Assembly (NCBI GenBank): GCA_016765335.1
Contig: JAESQE010000201.1
Coordinates: 1 to 13,872, forward strand
DNA length: 13,872 nt
Direction of reading: 5' to 3'
Source of the DNA: Planctomycetaceae bacterium
GTDB lineage: Bacteria; Planctomycetota; Planctomycetia; Planctomycetales; Planctomycetaceae
Position 1 is the stretch's first letter. Each line of letters begins with the position of its first letter. The notes under the pieces were generated by a model that was not told where the DNA came from, did no database searches, and worked only from the letters and a program-made list of their open reading frames with translations. Below, piece after piece: positions 6,334 through 13,367 of this stretch. The position numbers were made by a program, and so were the translations under genes.

Positions 6334-8187
6334 TTATTTCATTGCGGTTTCAGGCAGACCGCTTTGTCTCGTTGACGGGCTACCCATGCGCCCAGCAACT
6401 TCTGTGATCAAGGCATAGCGATCAATCGGTTTAGAGAGATAGGAATCACACCCTGATTCGAGGCATTTGTCGATATCATGCTTCATTGCATGAGCAGTCA
6501 ACGCCACGATCTGGCCGGAATATCCGCCATCTCGAAGAGTGGATGTAGCGGTGTAACCGTCCATGACGGGCATCTGCATATCCATCAGAATCACACCAAA
6601 CGGTTTCCCTTCTTTTACTGCCAACATCGCAGCTTCAACACCCTCTTTTCCGTTAGCCGCAAGGGTCACTTTCGCTCCCGCCTTTTTTAAGATATAGGAG
6701 ACTAGACGTTGATTGTCAGGACCGTCTTCGACCAGCAGTACCCGACCGTCAATCACTTCTGCGTTCTGCGGTGACCATGGCGTTGTCTTTGGAGAAGTCG
6801 TTGTCTCCAGCACCGATTGCATTTGCACGTCGGCAAGAGAACCAGTCGCAATGGTTAATGTGAACGTGCTGCCCCGCCCTGGTTCACTCTCAACGCTGAC
6901 ATCCCCACCCAATATATTGGCAATACGCTTTGTGATTGTTAGTCCCAGGCCTGTGCCACCATATTTTCGAGTTGTGGACGAATCGGCTTGCTTGAAGGGC
7001 TGAAAGATGTTATCCATTTGATCGGACGTGATCCCAATGCCCGAATCAATCACATGGTATTTCATCCATTCGTTTTGTCGGTCGCATTCAGCAATAATTC
7101 GCACCGTGTCGTTTTTCGTGAACTTTAAAGCGTTTCCAACAAGATTGACGAGCGCCTGCTTGAGCTTTGTTGGGTCTGTCTGAATTGTCTGAGGTATGTC
7201 TCCACGCAACTCAACCTGTAAATCATTGCCTTGTGACTTTGCTCGCTCGCTTAAAAGGTTGACGACATCTTGCATGGCGTTTCCAGGATTGATCTTTCGT
7301 CGCTCAGTGTCAATTTTTCCAGATTCTATTTTACTCAGATCGAGGATATCATTGATAAGCTCAAGTAGATGGTGTCCATTCTGATGAATTGTCTGGGCAG
7401 CATCCTGCTTGTCTTTTTCTGAAACGCCAGCTTCGAGAAGAATATCGCTGAATCCGAGAATTGCCGTCATCGGAGTGCGAATTTCATGGCTCATGTTAGC
7501 TAGGAAATTGGACTTAGTACGGTCGGCAATTAATGCTTGTTCTCTCGAATCCAGAAGTTCCTGTTCCATTTTCTGACGTTCGGTTATGTCGAGAATCACC
7601 GCAGCGAAGACTCGTCTATCTCCAAGAAACGACATTTCGAGCTGAATTTGGACAGGATACTCTGAGCTATCTTTTCGTTGATGCTTGGTCTTGAATTTAA
7701 GGTTGACTTGCGACCCATCGAGCAGTGGTGCTACCAGTTCCGCAAAGCACGCTGCTGTCTGACTCGCCTTAATGTCAACAGGCGTCATCTCTCGAAGTTC
7801 CTCCATCGAATAACCAATATTTTCCCTCGCGCCATGATTCACATGAACAAAGAGGAGCGTTTCAGCATCAAAGATAAATATTTCGTTGAGGGAGTTCTCA
7901 AGGATGTCGCCAAAGGCACTGAGGCGTTTAGCATTTCTTGTGGCTGATTCGGCCTCAAGGCGTGACTCTTCCAATCGATCTTTCGTCTCTTCCAGTTCAC
8001 CGATAATCTCAGCCGAGTAAACAATCGCATCTGCTTGAGATTCTCCAAGCTGCTTAGTTTCCAATGCCTGCTTAGCAAACTGCGCACGAACATCATTCAA
8101 TGCATTGCTTAACCCGGAAGTATCAGAAGCATCGAGCGAGTCGATGCATTTTTGCATCCGTTCGATGGGGTCAAATACAGATGTCAT
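6334..8187 (-). CDS. PAS hybrid histidine kinase with receiver domain
   Basis: 617 residues, no signal peptide or membrane segment, so a cytoplasmic sensor kinase. In order: a helical, probably coiled-coil N-terminus (about 30-92); a PAS domain (about 93-205) with ENIGYSMEEL and a C-terminal ILDITERQ linker; a dimerisation and phosphoacceptor domain with His234 in SNFLANMSHEIRTPM; an HATPase domain (about 335-448) with N-box Asn352, DSGIGI at 381-386 and GTGLGL at 411-416; a short linker; and a receiver domain (about 482-602) with phosphoacceptor Asp536 in LMDMQMP, Thr564 and Lys586. All key residues are present. It has no DNA-binding output, so the phosphoryl group probably passes to an unseen phosphotransfer protein or regulator. 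It starts 3 nt after the tusA-like stop with only a weak ribosome-binding site, suggesting translational coupling. The PAS ligand is unknown. Confidence 0.93.
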   Translation of the reverse strand: MTSVFDPIERMQKCIDSLDASDTSGLSNALNDVRAQFAKQALETKQLGESQADAIVYSAEIIGELEETKDRLEESRLEAESATRNAKRLSAFGDILENSLNEIFIFDAETLLFVHVNHGARENIGYSMEELREMTPVDIKASQTAACFAELVAPLLDGSQVNLKFKTKHQRKDSSEYPVQIQLEMSFLGDRRVFAAVILDITERQKMEQELLDSREQALIADRTKSNFLANMSHEIRTPMTAILGFSDILLEAGVSEKDKQDAAQTIHQNGHHLLELINDILDLSKIESGKIDTERRKINPGNAMQDVVNLLSERAKSQGNDLQVELRGDIPQTIQTDPTKLKQALVNLVGNALKFTKNDTVRIIAECDRQNEWMKYHVIDSGIGITSDQMDNIFQPFKQADSSTTRKYGGTGLGLTITKRIANILGGDVSVESEPGRGSTFTLTIATGSLADVQMQSVLETTTSPKTTPWSPQNAEVIDGRVLLVEDGPDNQRLVSYILKKAGAKVTLAANGKEGVEAAMLAVKEGKPFGVILMDMQMPVMDGYTATSTLRDGGYSGQIVALTAHAMKHDIDKCLESGCDSYLSKPIDRYALITEVAGRMGSPSTRQSGLPETAMK

Positions 8188-8190
8188 ACT

Positions 8191-8433
8191 TTAATTGCTT
8201 TCTTCTTTTCTTTTGCGAATCACAGCAACGAGGTGCTCGCTAGAGCTGTCTAGTCGTACTAGTTCGTGACCGGTCTTATTGCACCACGATTTCACATCGA
8301 GGCAAAACGCCGGATCGCTGGCAATCGCTGTAAATTCTTCACCACCACGAAGCTCCTTCATAAGCTTGGTGAGTTGGACGATGGGCATCGGGCATTTGAG
8401 TCCCGTGAGATCAACTTGTCGTTCTGTCGTCAT
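8191..8433 (-). CDS. TusA-like sulfur carrier protein
   Basis: 80 residues from the ATG at 8433. TusA-family proteins carry a persulfide on the Cys of the CPxP motif and pass sulfur between proteins. Here VDLTGLKCPMP places Cys14 in CPMP, followed by the expected helix and a second half with SDPAFCLDVKSWCNKTGHEL. Length and layout are typical. The open frame reaches back to an ATG at 8490 inside the preceding gene, but the 19 extra residues precede the usual family start, and GGAA lies upstream of 8433, so I take the shorter form. It lies 13 nt after the DsrE2-like gene and 3 nt before the kinase gene, clearly in one operon. Confidence 0.9.
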   Translation of the reverse strand: MTTERQVDLTGLKCPMPIVQLTKLMKELRGGEEFTAIASDPAFCLDVKSWCNKTGHELVRLDSSSEHLVAVIRKRKEESN

Positions 8434-8446
8434 AGATGTCGTTCCG

Positions 8447-9019
8447 TTAAATAAATAAAGTTGTATTGGATGAGGAAGATTGTTCGACAAAACGAGCCAC
8501 TCCGCAGTATTCCATGTCAGGATAATCGATCAGTTCCTCGGCTCGGATTCCCATTAATGACATGGACATCTCGCAGATGTTGATTTCGATACCAAGCTCT
8601 TTAGCAGCCTCAATTAGTTCCGGCAAACTGGCAACATTCTTTTTCGACATCTCACGGGCCATCATTCGACGACCGATGCCGCACATATCCATTTTTGAAA
8701 GTTTTCGTTTGTCGAATCCGCCCGGTAACATCCATCCAAACATTCTCTCAACAATACTCTTCCCTTTGGCCTGTGGACCGGATTTCTTCAATGCAGCCGT
8801 TGCCCAAAACGTGAAAAACATGGAGACCTTCATCCCGCAAGCTGCCGCTCCCGTTGCGATCACGAATGCGGCAAGCAATTTGTCGAGTTCTCCGCTAAAA
8901 ACTATCATGCTTATTGCATTGGCGTCGGGTGTATTCTTGGATTTCTTTTCCAGTTCTTCGATACGTCGCTCCAAAGAAGCGACAACATCGGGTGAGGTCA
9001 TCCGATCTGCTGTATTCAT
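8447..9019 (-). CDS. DsrE2-like sulfurtransferase-family protein
   Basis: 190 residues with similarity by eye to the DsrE/DsrF/DrsH-like family, especially the DsrE2 branch that often accompanies TusA and rhodanese genes in sulfur trafficking. An N-terminal coiled-coil-like helix (about 10-30, ASLERRIEELEKKSK) precedes the core. The core has an Ile/Val strand and a hydrophobic helix (about 38-78, LLAAFVIATGAAACGMKVSMFFTFW split over two elements), a basic loop, MCGIGRR (112-118), and a C-terminal ELGIEINICEMSM strand plus EELIDYPDMEYCGVARFVE. Cysteines at 61, 113, 149 and 172 are candidates for persulfide chemistry. It is the first gene of a three-gene operon with tusA-like and hybrid kinase genes. 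A later ATG at 9001 is possible. No rhodanese gene is next to it. Confidence 0.85.
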   Translation of the reverse strand: MNTADRMTSPDVVASLERRIEELEKKSKNTPDANAISMIVFSGELDKLLAAFVIATGAAACGMKVSMFFTFWATAALKKSGPQAKGKSIVERMFGWMLPGGFDKRKLSKMDMCGIGRRMMAREMSKKNVASLPELIEAAKELGIEINICEMSMSLMGIRAEELIDYPDMEYCGVARFVEQSSSSNTTLFI

Positions 9020-9436
9020 TGTTTGCTCTTATATTACCTGTTGATTGCTGTTTCATCGCTTCTTACTCAAACCCATAGTGAGTCCGTAAGTCGCTATCCG
9101 AGGTTGCCATATGTTTCACAAGAAAACTCTGCGATCAAGTGTTATCAAGTAATAACTAAAGTCAGGCAAGAATGTTTACCTTCCGTTTGCAATGTCTTTT
9201 TGATTTATTAGAGGTTCCTCTAAATTACGAATCCATTCTTGGCTGGTTGGACCGATTGTATCGAGAATCCGAGTCGTTCGGGCCAACACAAACACATAGA
9301 GGAAGGATGCATGCACTTTCCTTGATCGTTTCTTTCACTGGAAAATTCAGTTTTGAAATGCAATAAGTTTTGGATTGTGTTATTGCGGGTGCCTTGGTTA
9401 GTTACTGAGGTAGTCGGCCTGAGATGACGACCAGCG

Positions 9437-9595
9437 GGGTGGCCCGACCGCTTACCGCGGTTGGGTTGCGTAGCAACAAGATGTTCTCGCCATGTGAGTT
9501 CCCTCTTTATTGGAAGCACAATTGAAATTGGATGCACATGGCACATCCATCTTATGCCTGGCAGCACCCAACCACTCAAAGTGGTCGGGCCACCC
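9437..9595. repeat. Long-stem hairpin element B2 with extended loop
   Basis: Thirty-nucleotide terminal arms, starting GGGTGGCCCGACC and ending GGTCGGGCCACCC, match at about 25 positions. The left arm continues into the same 18-nt core as B1 (9463-9480). The right half from TGCCTGGCAG onward is nearly the same as in B1. Its loop is about 65 nt longer than that of B1 and contains its own inverted repeat, GCCATGTG with CACATGGC. Confidence 0.8.
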
Positions 9596-9740
9596 GCGTT
9601 TGACCTGAAATGGCGAATCAGTGCCTATGCGGAATTCTTCGCGTTCGAGATATCTCGTCGCTTACATGTCCCTGGCTAGCCAAATGCTTTACATTAAAGA
9701 TAGCCAGTTCTACAATCTAAATCGGGTACTAAAACTATAA

Positions 9741-9828
9741 GGGTCTGCTGTGCAGGCCATTTGTGGCGTTCCATACATTGCCATAGTTGCGATGACATCA
9801 CGTCTGGCTCGGTTTGTGCAGCAGACCC
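9741..9828. repeat. Inverted repeat with 10-nt arms
   Basis: GGGTCTGCTG (9741-9750) and CAGCAGACCC (9819-9828) are perfect inverted arms enclosing 68 nt. It lies just upstream of the dihaem lipoprotein gene and overlaps the spurious upstream extension of that frame. It may be a regulatory structure or a remnant of a small mobile element. Confidence 0.6.
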
Positions 9829-9886
9829 GGGGCTTTATAAATCTGTGGCTTACCGATCACATGATGTTCAGGGGAGAAGCAAGCTG

Positions 9887-11140
9887 ATGAAGTATACGTT
9901 ACCGTTACTAATGTGTTGCCTTTTGATTTTCATAACATCCTGCGATCAGATAAGTTCCAACTCACAACCGAATCTGGAAACAGAAACGGCAAGTGATGAC
10001 ACTTCGGCGATCTCAATTTTTGAGAAGCGAATCCTTCCAATCTTTCAAGCAAAGAATCCTTCAAGTTGCACGGAATGCCATCTGAGCGGCGTCGACTTGA
10101 AGGATTACATTCATTCCAGCCAAGCCGAGACGTTTGCTTCTCTGGTTAATGTGGGTCTCGTGGACGTGAAGAATCCGGATGACTCAAAAATTCTACAGTT
10201 CATCAACCGCCGCCCCGAGCAACCCAATCTCATCACTGATAAGGCGCGAAAGAGAGAGTTTGAGGCTTTCCGCAGTTGGATACGATTAGCAGTTAAAGAC
10301 CCGGATTTACTGGCTGCAAAAGTAGTGGAAGCGATTGGTCCTCAAGTTTCAGATGAAGTCATCCGTCATGCCCGCAAAGACCGAGTGTTGGCATCTTTCA
10401 TGGATAATATCTGGACTGAAGTGGGGCGATGCGCCGCTTGTCATTCACCTGACCGAAACAATAAACAGGTCAAAGAGCATGGCGAACAGGTTTCGTGGAT
10501 CAAACTGAGTGACCCCGAAGCAACTCTCAATTATATGGTCGAAGCTGGGATCATCGATTCGGACGATCCGCTCGAAAGCATGTTGCTTACAAAGCCAGCC
10601 TTGCAGGTTGAGCATGGCGGCGGACAGAAAATTGTTGTCGGAGATCGTACCTACAAACAATTCAGAAAGTTCATCGACGATTACGCCAGTGTTGTCAACG
10701 CCAAGTACACCACCGACACATTGCCGGAAAAAAGTGACGAAGTTTCACTCGTTACCGATATCTGGTTCAAAATAACGGATGTTCCTGCTCAATACGATAA
10801 AATGTTGATGCAGGTCGATCTGTTTCGCAAAACGGATAATGGCTGGTCCGAACATCGAGTCGCGACTGGGGATCGCCTTGTCTTTGGTAAAGGTAATCTT
10901 TGGCAGCAATCTCTTAGTCTGGCAGGCCAGCGTGGTTCCCAATGGGCTGATGAGATGAAGTCAAAGCGACTGCCTCGTGGTCGATATCTGGTGAAGATTT
11001 ACATCGACCAGACCGGAATGTTGAAAAAAGACTTCCGTGCCGAATTAGGTAAAGAAGATTTTATCGGTCAGGTTGAAATCGACAGCCGCTGGAAAGCGGG
11101 CTACGGAAGCATGGCAACCTCTCAGTTCCCTCAACAATAA
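9887..11140 (+). CDS. Dihaem c-type cytochrome lipoprotein
   Basis: 417 residues from the ATG at 9887. The N-terminus MKYTLPLLMCCLLIFITSC is a lipoprotein signal with lipobox ITSC and acylated Cys19, so the protein is membrane-anchored outside the cytoplasm. Two covalent haem sites are visible: CTECH at 61-65 and CAACH at 182-186. The spacing and surroundings resemble the planctomycete cytochrome domains that precede many secreted proteins of the phylum. Residues about 285-417 form a beta-rich C-terminal domain (LVTDIWFKITDVP to the GRYLVKIYIDQ region) without cysteine, of unknown role. The open frame extends 42 codons further upstream to 9761, but this would bury the signal peptide, and GGGGAGAAG lies upstream of 9887. 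The gene may act in electron transfer; its partner is unknown. It is followed by spacer hairpins and then the second sulfatase on the same strand. Confidence 0.88.
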   Translation: MKYTLPLLMCCLLIFITSCDQISSNSQPNLETETASDDTSAISIFEKRILPIFQAKNPSSCTECHLSGVDLKDYIHSSQAETFASLVNVGLVDVKNPDDSKILQFINRRPEQPNLITDKARKREFEAFRSWIRLAVKDPDLLAAKVVEAIGPQVSDEVIRHARKDRVLASFMDNIWTEVGRCAACHSPDRNNKQVKEHGEQVSWIKLSDPEATLNYMVEAGIIDSDDPLESMLLTKPALQVEHGGGQKIVVGDRTYKQFRKFIDDYASVVNAKYTTDTLPEKSDEVSLVTDIWFKITDVPAQYDKMLMQVDLFRKTDNGWSEHRVATGDRLVFGKGNLWQQSLSLAGQRGSQWADEMKSKRLPRGRYLVKIYIDQTGMLKKDFRAELGKEDFIGQVEIDSRWKAGYGSMATSQFPQQ

Positions 11141-11161
11141 TCTGATCATACCAAATTCTCG

Positions 11162-11191
11162 GAACCTCTATTAATTGAATCTCAGAGGTTC
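11162..11191. repeat. Inverted repeat downstream of dihaem lipoprotein
   Basis: Perfect 8-nt arms, with partial complementarity continuing outward through ATTCTCG and CTCGAAT. It starts 22 nt after the stop codon. No T tract follows. Confidence 0.5.
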
Positions 11192-11225
11192 TCGAATGTA
11201 GTTTGGTTATAAAATAGTTCAGACC

Positions 11226-11242
11226 CCCCCTTCGTAAGGGGG
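11226..11242. repeat. GC-rich hairpin, 7-nt perfect arms
   Basis: CCCCCTT and AAGGGGG around a CGT loop, immediately preceded by two further cytosines. It could be a terminator-like or repeat hairpin; no T-run follows. Confidence 0.5.
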
Positions 11243-11389
11243 AGAACCAATTCATAGAGGTAGACCTTAGTTACTATGTTTCAAGTGAGGATTGGGTTTC
11301 AAGTGAAGATAGGCTAAGCTGTTGAAACGGTTTGGATGCAGCCTCATCGCAGGTGTTACAGAATTTATTGTTGGACGGAACTGAAACTT

Positions 11390-12835
11390 ATGAGAACACT
11401 TTTTTTCTTACTGATTATTCTGCAAGTTTCTTGCCTGCAATCTTTTGCTGCCCAAGCTGATACGAAGCCTAATATTGTTGTTATTCTTGTTGATGATATG
11501 GGCTATGGTGATCCGGGGTGCTTTAACTCGGAATCTAAGATTCCCACGCCACACATCGATTCGCTGGCTCGTGATGGCATGTGTTTTACAGATGCTCATG
11601 CGCCGGGGCCGCTTTGTCATATGTCGCGTTACGGTCTGATGACGGGGCGTTATCCGTTTCGAACAAACGTGGGTCTCTGGCCTAAGCAACCGCTTATCGA
11701 ATCGGATCAAATGACAATCGCAACGCTTGCCAAGTCGCAGGGGTATCGTACAGCGATGGTCGGTAAGTGGCACCTGGGCTTCAAGGAAGACGGTTACGAC
11801 AAGCCGTTGCCAGGCGGTCCGGTTGATTGCGGCTTTGATAGTTACTTTGGAATTCGAGCTTCAACCGATATTCCACCCTATTTCTACATTCGCGATAACC
11901 AAGCCATTCAACCGCCGTCACTGCGAATTACAGCCAACAGCAGCAAAGGCTGGTCACGAATCCAAGGTGCGTTTTGGCGAGCCGGCGGGATTGCTCCGAA
12001 CCTGACACTCGATGGCGTTCTGCCTCGATTTACGAACGAAGCCGTTCAAGTCATCGAACAGCATGCCGCCAATGAAAATGAGAAGGAACCGCTGATGCTG
12101 TACCTGGCGTACCCGGCTCCGCATACGCCATGGCTTCCGTCTAAGGAATTTGTTGGCAAAAGCGGAGCAGGGATGTACGGCGACTTTTTAATGATGGTTG
12201 ATGCACAGATCGGTCAAGTGTTAGCGTCGCTTCGCAAAGCCGGTATGGAAAAAAACACGCTGCTGATTTTTGCTTCAGACAACGGCCCGGTCTGGTTCGA
12301 CGAAGACACGAAGCGTCTGGGGCACGATTCAACAGGTGGGCTGCGAGGCATGAAGGCTGATGCATGGGAAGCCGGGCATCGCATGCCGTTTATTGCTCGT
12401 TGGCCCGACCGTGTGAAGGCTGGCAGTCAAAGTGATCAACTCGTTTGCTTTACCGATCTGCTGGCGACGTTCGCCGACATCTTACACACGCCGCTTCCGT
12501 CAGACGCCGGTCCCGATAGCTTCAGTTTCCTTCCTTCGCTGACTGGTCAAGAACCGCAGAGTACACGAGTACGCAAGCAGATTGTCATGAGAGCAGGCAG
12601 CAGGGTGATGACGATTCGTTCGGGGAAGTGGAAATTGATCACCGGTCTCGGTTCCGGCGGATTCTCCAAACCGAGTCGCATCAAGCCTGGTCCTGGTGAT
12701 CCTCAAGGCCAACTGTATAACCTCAGCGAAGACTTGGGGGAGACAACCAATATTTACTCGAAGCATCCCGAAATCGTCGCTCGGCTAACTGCCGAATTGA
12801 GCAAGGTTGTAGAAAGTGATAGGAGCCGCGAGTAA
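11390..12835 (+). CDS. Secreted sulfatase-family hydrolase, atypical signature
   Basis: 481 residues from the ATG at 11390. A signal peptide covers about 1-24 (MRTLFFLLIILQVSCLQSFAAQA). Sulfatase-fold elements are the metal-binding pair at 35-36 in LVDDMGYGD, the signature CHMSR at 76-80 followed by YGLMTGRYPFRTNVG, GKWHLGF at about 124-130, DNGP at 297-300, and the C-terminal GKWKLITGLGSGG plus QLYNLSEDLGETTNI segments. The signature has Met where formylglycine sites normally have Pro (CxPxR) or Ala, so conversion of Cys76 to formylglycine is uncertain. Residues around are otherwise well conserved, and Arg80 is present. The frame extends 18 codons upstream to 11336, but that segment is not signal-like; GGAA lies 9 nt before the chosen start. 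Probable substrate is a sulfated polysaccharide, by family only. Confidence 0.9.
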   Translation: MRTLFFLLIILQVSCLQSFAAQADTKPNIVVILVDDMGYGDPGCFNSESKIPTPHIDSLARDGMCFTDAHAPGPLCHMSRYGLMTGRYPFRTNVGLWPKQPLIESDQMTIATLAKSQGYRTAMVGKWHLGFKEDGYDKPLPGGPVDCGFDSYFGIRASTDIPPYFYIRDNQAIQPPSLRITANSSKGWSRIQGAFWRAGGIAPNLTLDGVLPRFTNEAVQVIEQHAANENEKEPLMLYLAYPAPHTPWLPSKEFVGKSGAGMYGDFLMMVDAQIGQVLASLRKAGMEKNTLLIFASDNGPVWFDEDTKRLGHDSTGGLRGMKADAWEAGHRMPFIARWPDRVKAGSQSDQLVCFTDLLATFADILHTPLPSDAGPDSFSFLPSLTGQEPQSTRVRKQIVMRAGSRVMTIRSGKWKLITGLGSGGFSKPSRIKPGPGDPQGQLYNLSEDLGETTNIYSKHPEIVARLTAELSKVVESDRSRE

Positions 12836-12866
12836 TAACATTGCAAGTTGATGGTAGACATCTGAG

Positions 12867-13023
12867 GTTCTGTCGGCAATTGATTATCCTTACGCACTGA
12901 ACTGACAACCGGCAGGTTCACACTGCGTTTTGGTTTTAGAGAATCAACTGGCACACGAAGATGGGTGCAAGCACCGCATCCTACTTATGGAATCTCGTTT
13001 TGATTGTTTGTTGAGAGCTGAGG
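12867..13023. repeat. Dispersed repeat A, copy 2
   Basis: Nearly identical to copy 3 over about 137 nt, with three substitutions that I can find in the shared core. The internal arms are CTGTCGG (12870-12876) and CCGGCAG (12909-12915), so one Watson-Crick pair of copy 1 becomes a G-T wobble. It is directly followed by an inverted B-type core, as copy 1 is followed by B1. Confidence 0.88.
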
Positions 13024-13032
13024 ATGTTGCTT

Positions 13033-13068
13033 CTTGTTGCTACGCAACCCAGCCAAAATTGGCTGGGT
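13033..13068. repeat. B-type core (inverted) with adjoining hairpin
   Basis: 13033-13050 is the exact reverse complement of the 18-nt core of B1 and B2. Its end overlaps a hairpin, ACCCAGCCAA with TTGGCTGGGT (13047-13068), which leads into CACCC, the same end as B1 and B2 arms. It appears to be a shorter, inverted member of family B. Confidence 0.75.
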
Positions 13069-13214
13069 CACCCGGGAATATAAGAATGTCCTTGACTCAA
13101 ACGGTTTGCCCCAGCCTCGGGTGCCTGCGGCACTCACACGACCCTGAACGGGATCGTATGAGCTACCCCTTAAAACAAACAGATGAGCTAATCTCATCAG
13201 TTGGTAGTTGGTAG

Positions 13215-13241
13215 GCTGGGTTAGTTTTTACGTAACCCAGC
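13215..13241. repeat. Hairpin, 9-nt perfect arms
   Basis: GCTGGGTTA and TAACCCAGC around a 9-nt loop GTTTTTACG. It resembles a degenerate B core (GCTGGGTTxxGTAGC type) and sits between A copies 2 and 3. Confidence 0.65.
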
Positions 13242-13277
13242 AAACCGCTTTCCATTTCATCAGAGGTTAAATGGCTC

Positions 13278-13304
13278 GTTGGGATACGCATCCGCCATCC
13301 CAAC
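13278..13304. repeat. Hairpin, 8-nt perfect arms
   Basis: GTTGGGAT and ATCCCAAC around an 11-nt loop. The flanking CAACCTACCA is close to the reverse complement of GTTGGTAGGCT sequences found at 13207 and 13350, suggesting scrambled repeat units. Confidence 0.55.
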
Positions 13305-13367
13305 CTACCATCTGGTGTGAGTGAATGAAATATCCAAGGGAGACTAGAGGTTGGTAGGCTTGGTGGT

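Larger units (their letters stand above)
9020..9886. other. Long spacer with hairpins, no supported gene
   Basis: Separates the divergent dsrE2-like operon and the dihaem lipoprotein gene. It should hold the operon's minus-strand promoter near 9020-9060; an AT-rich ATATTA at 9031-9036 is only a weak candidate. Further contents are a 16-nt TTAGAGG-TT-CCTCTAA inverted repeat (9208-9223), hairpin element B2 (9437-9595), the perfect palindrome CGAGATATCTCG (9646-9657) and an inverted repeat at 9741-9828. Reading frames here run through the repeats and show no family features. Confidence 0.55.
11141..11389. other. Spacer with two hairpins
   Basis: Between the dihaem lipoprotein and second sulfatase genes. 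Contains GAACCTCT/AGAGGTTC arms (11162-11169 and 11184-11191, 14-nt loop) and a CCCCCTT-CGT-AAGGGGG hairpin (11226-11242). Neither has a following T tract, but the GC-rich one could still act as a transcription barrier. No promoter is clear. Confidence 0.5.

Noticed and set aside
8434..8490. N-terminal 19-residue extension of the TusA-like protein
   Set aside because: Overlaps the end of the DsrE2-like gene; TusA proteins normally start close to the motif as with the ATG at 8433.
8562..9044. 160-residue plus-strand frame opposite the DsrE2-like gene
   Set aside because: Antisense shadow of a well-supported gene; no family features of its own.
9220..9579. 119-residue minus-strand frame in the spacer
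   Set aside because: Runs through hairpin element B2 and has no protein-family character.
9646..9657. Perfect 12-nt palindrome CGAGATATCTCG as operator
   Set aside because: A palindrome of this size can occur by chance; no promoter or regulator in the window is linked to it.
9761..9886. N-terminal 42-residue extension of the dihaem lipoprotein
   Set aside because: It would bury a clear lipoprotein signal peptide and lies over an inverted repeat.
11336..11389. N-terminal 18-residue extension of the second sulfatase
   Set aside because: Not signal-like; a clean signal peptide begins at the ATG at 11390.
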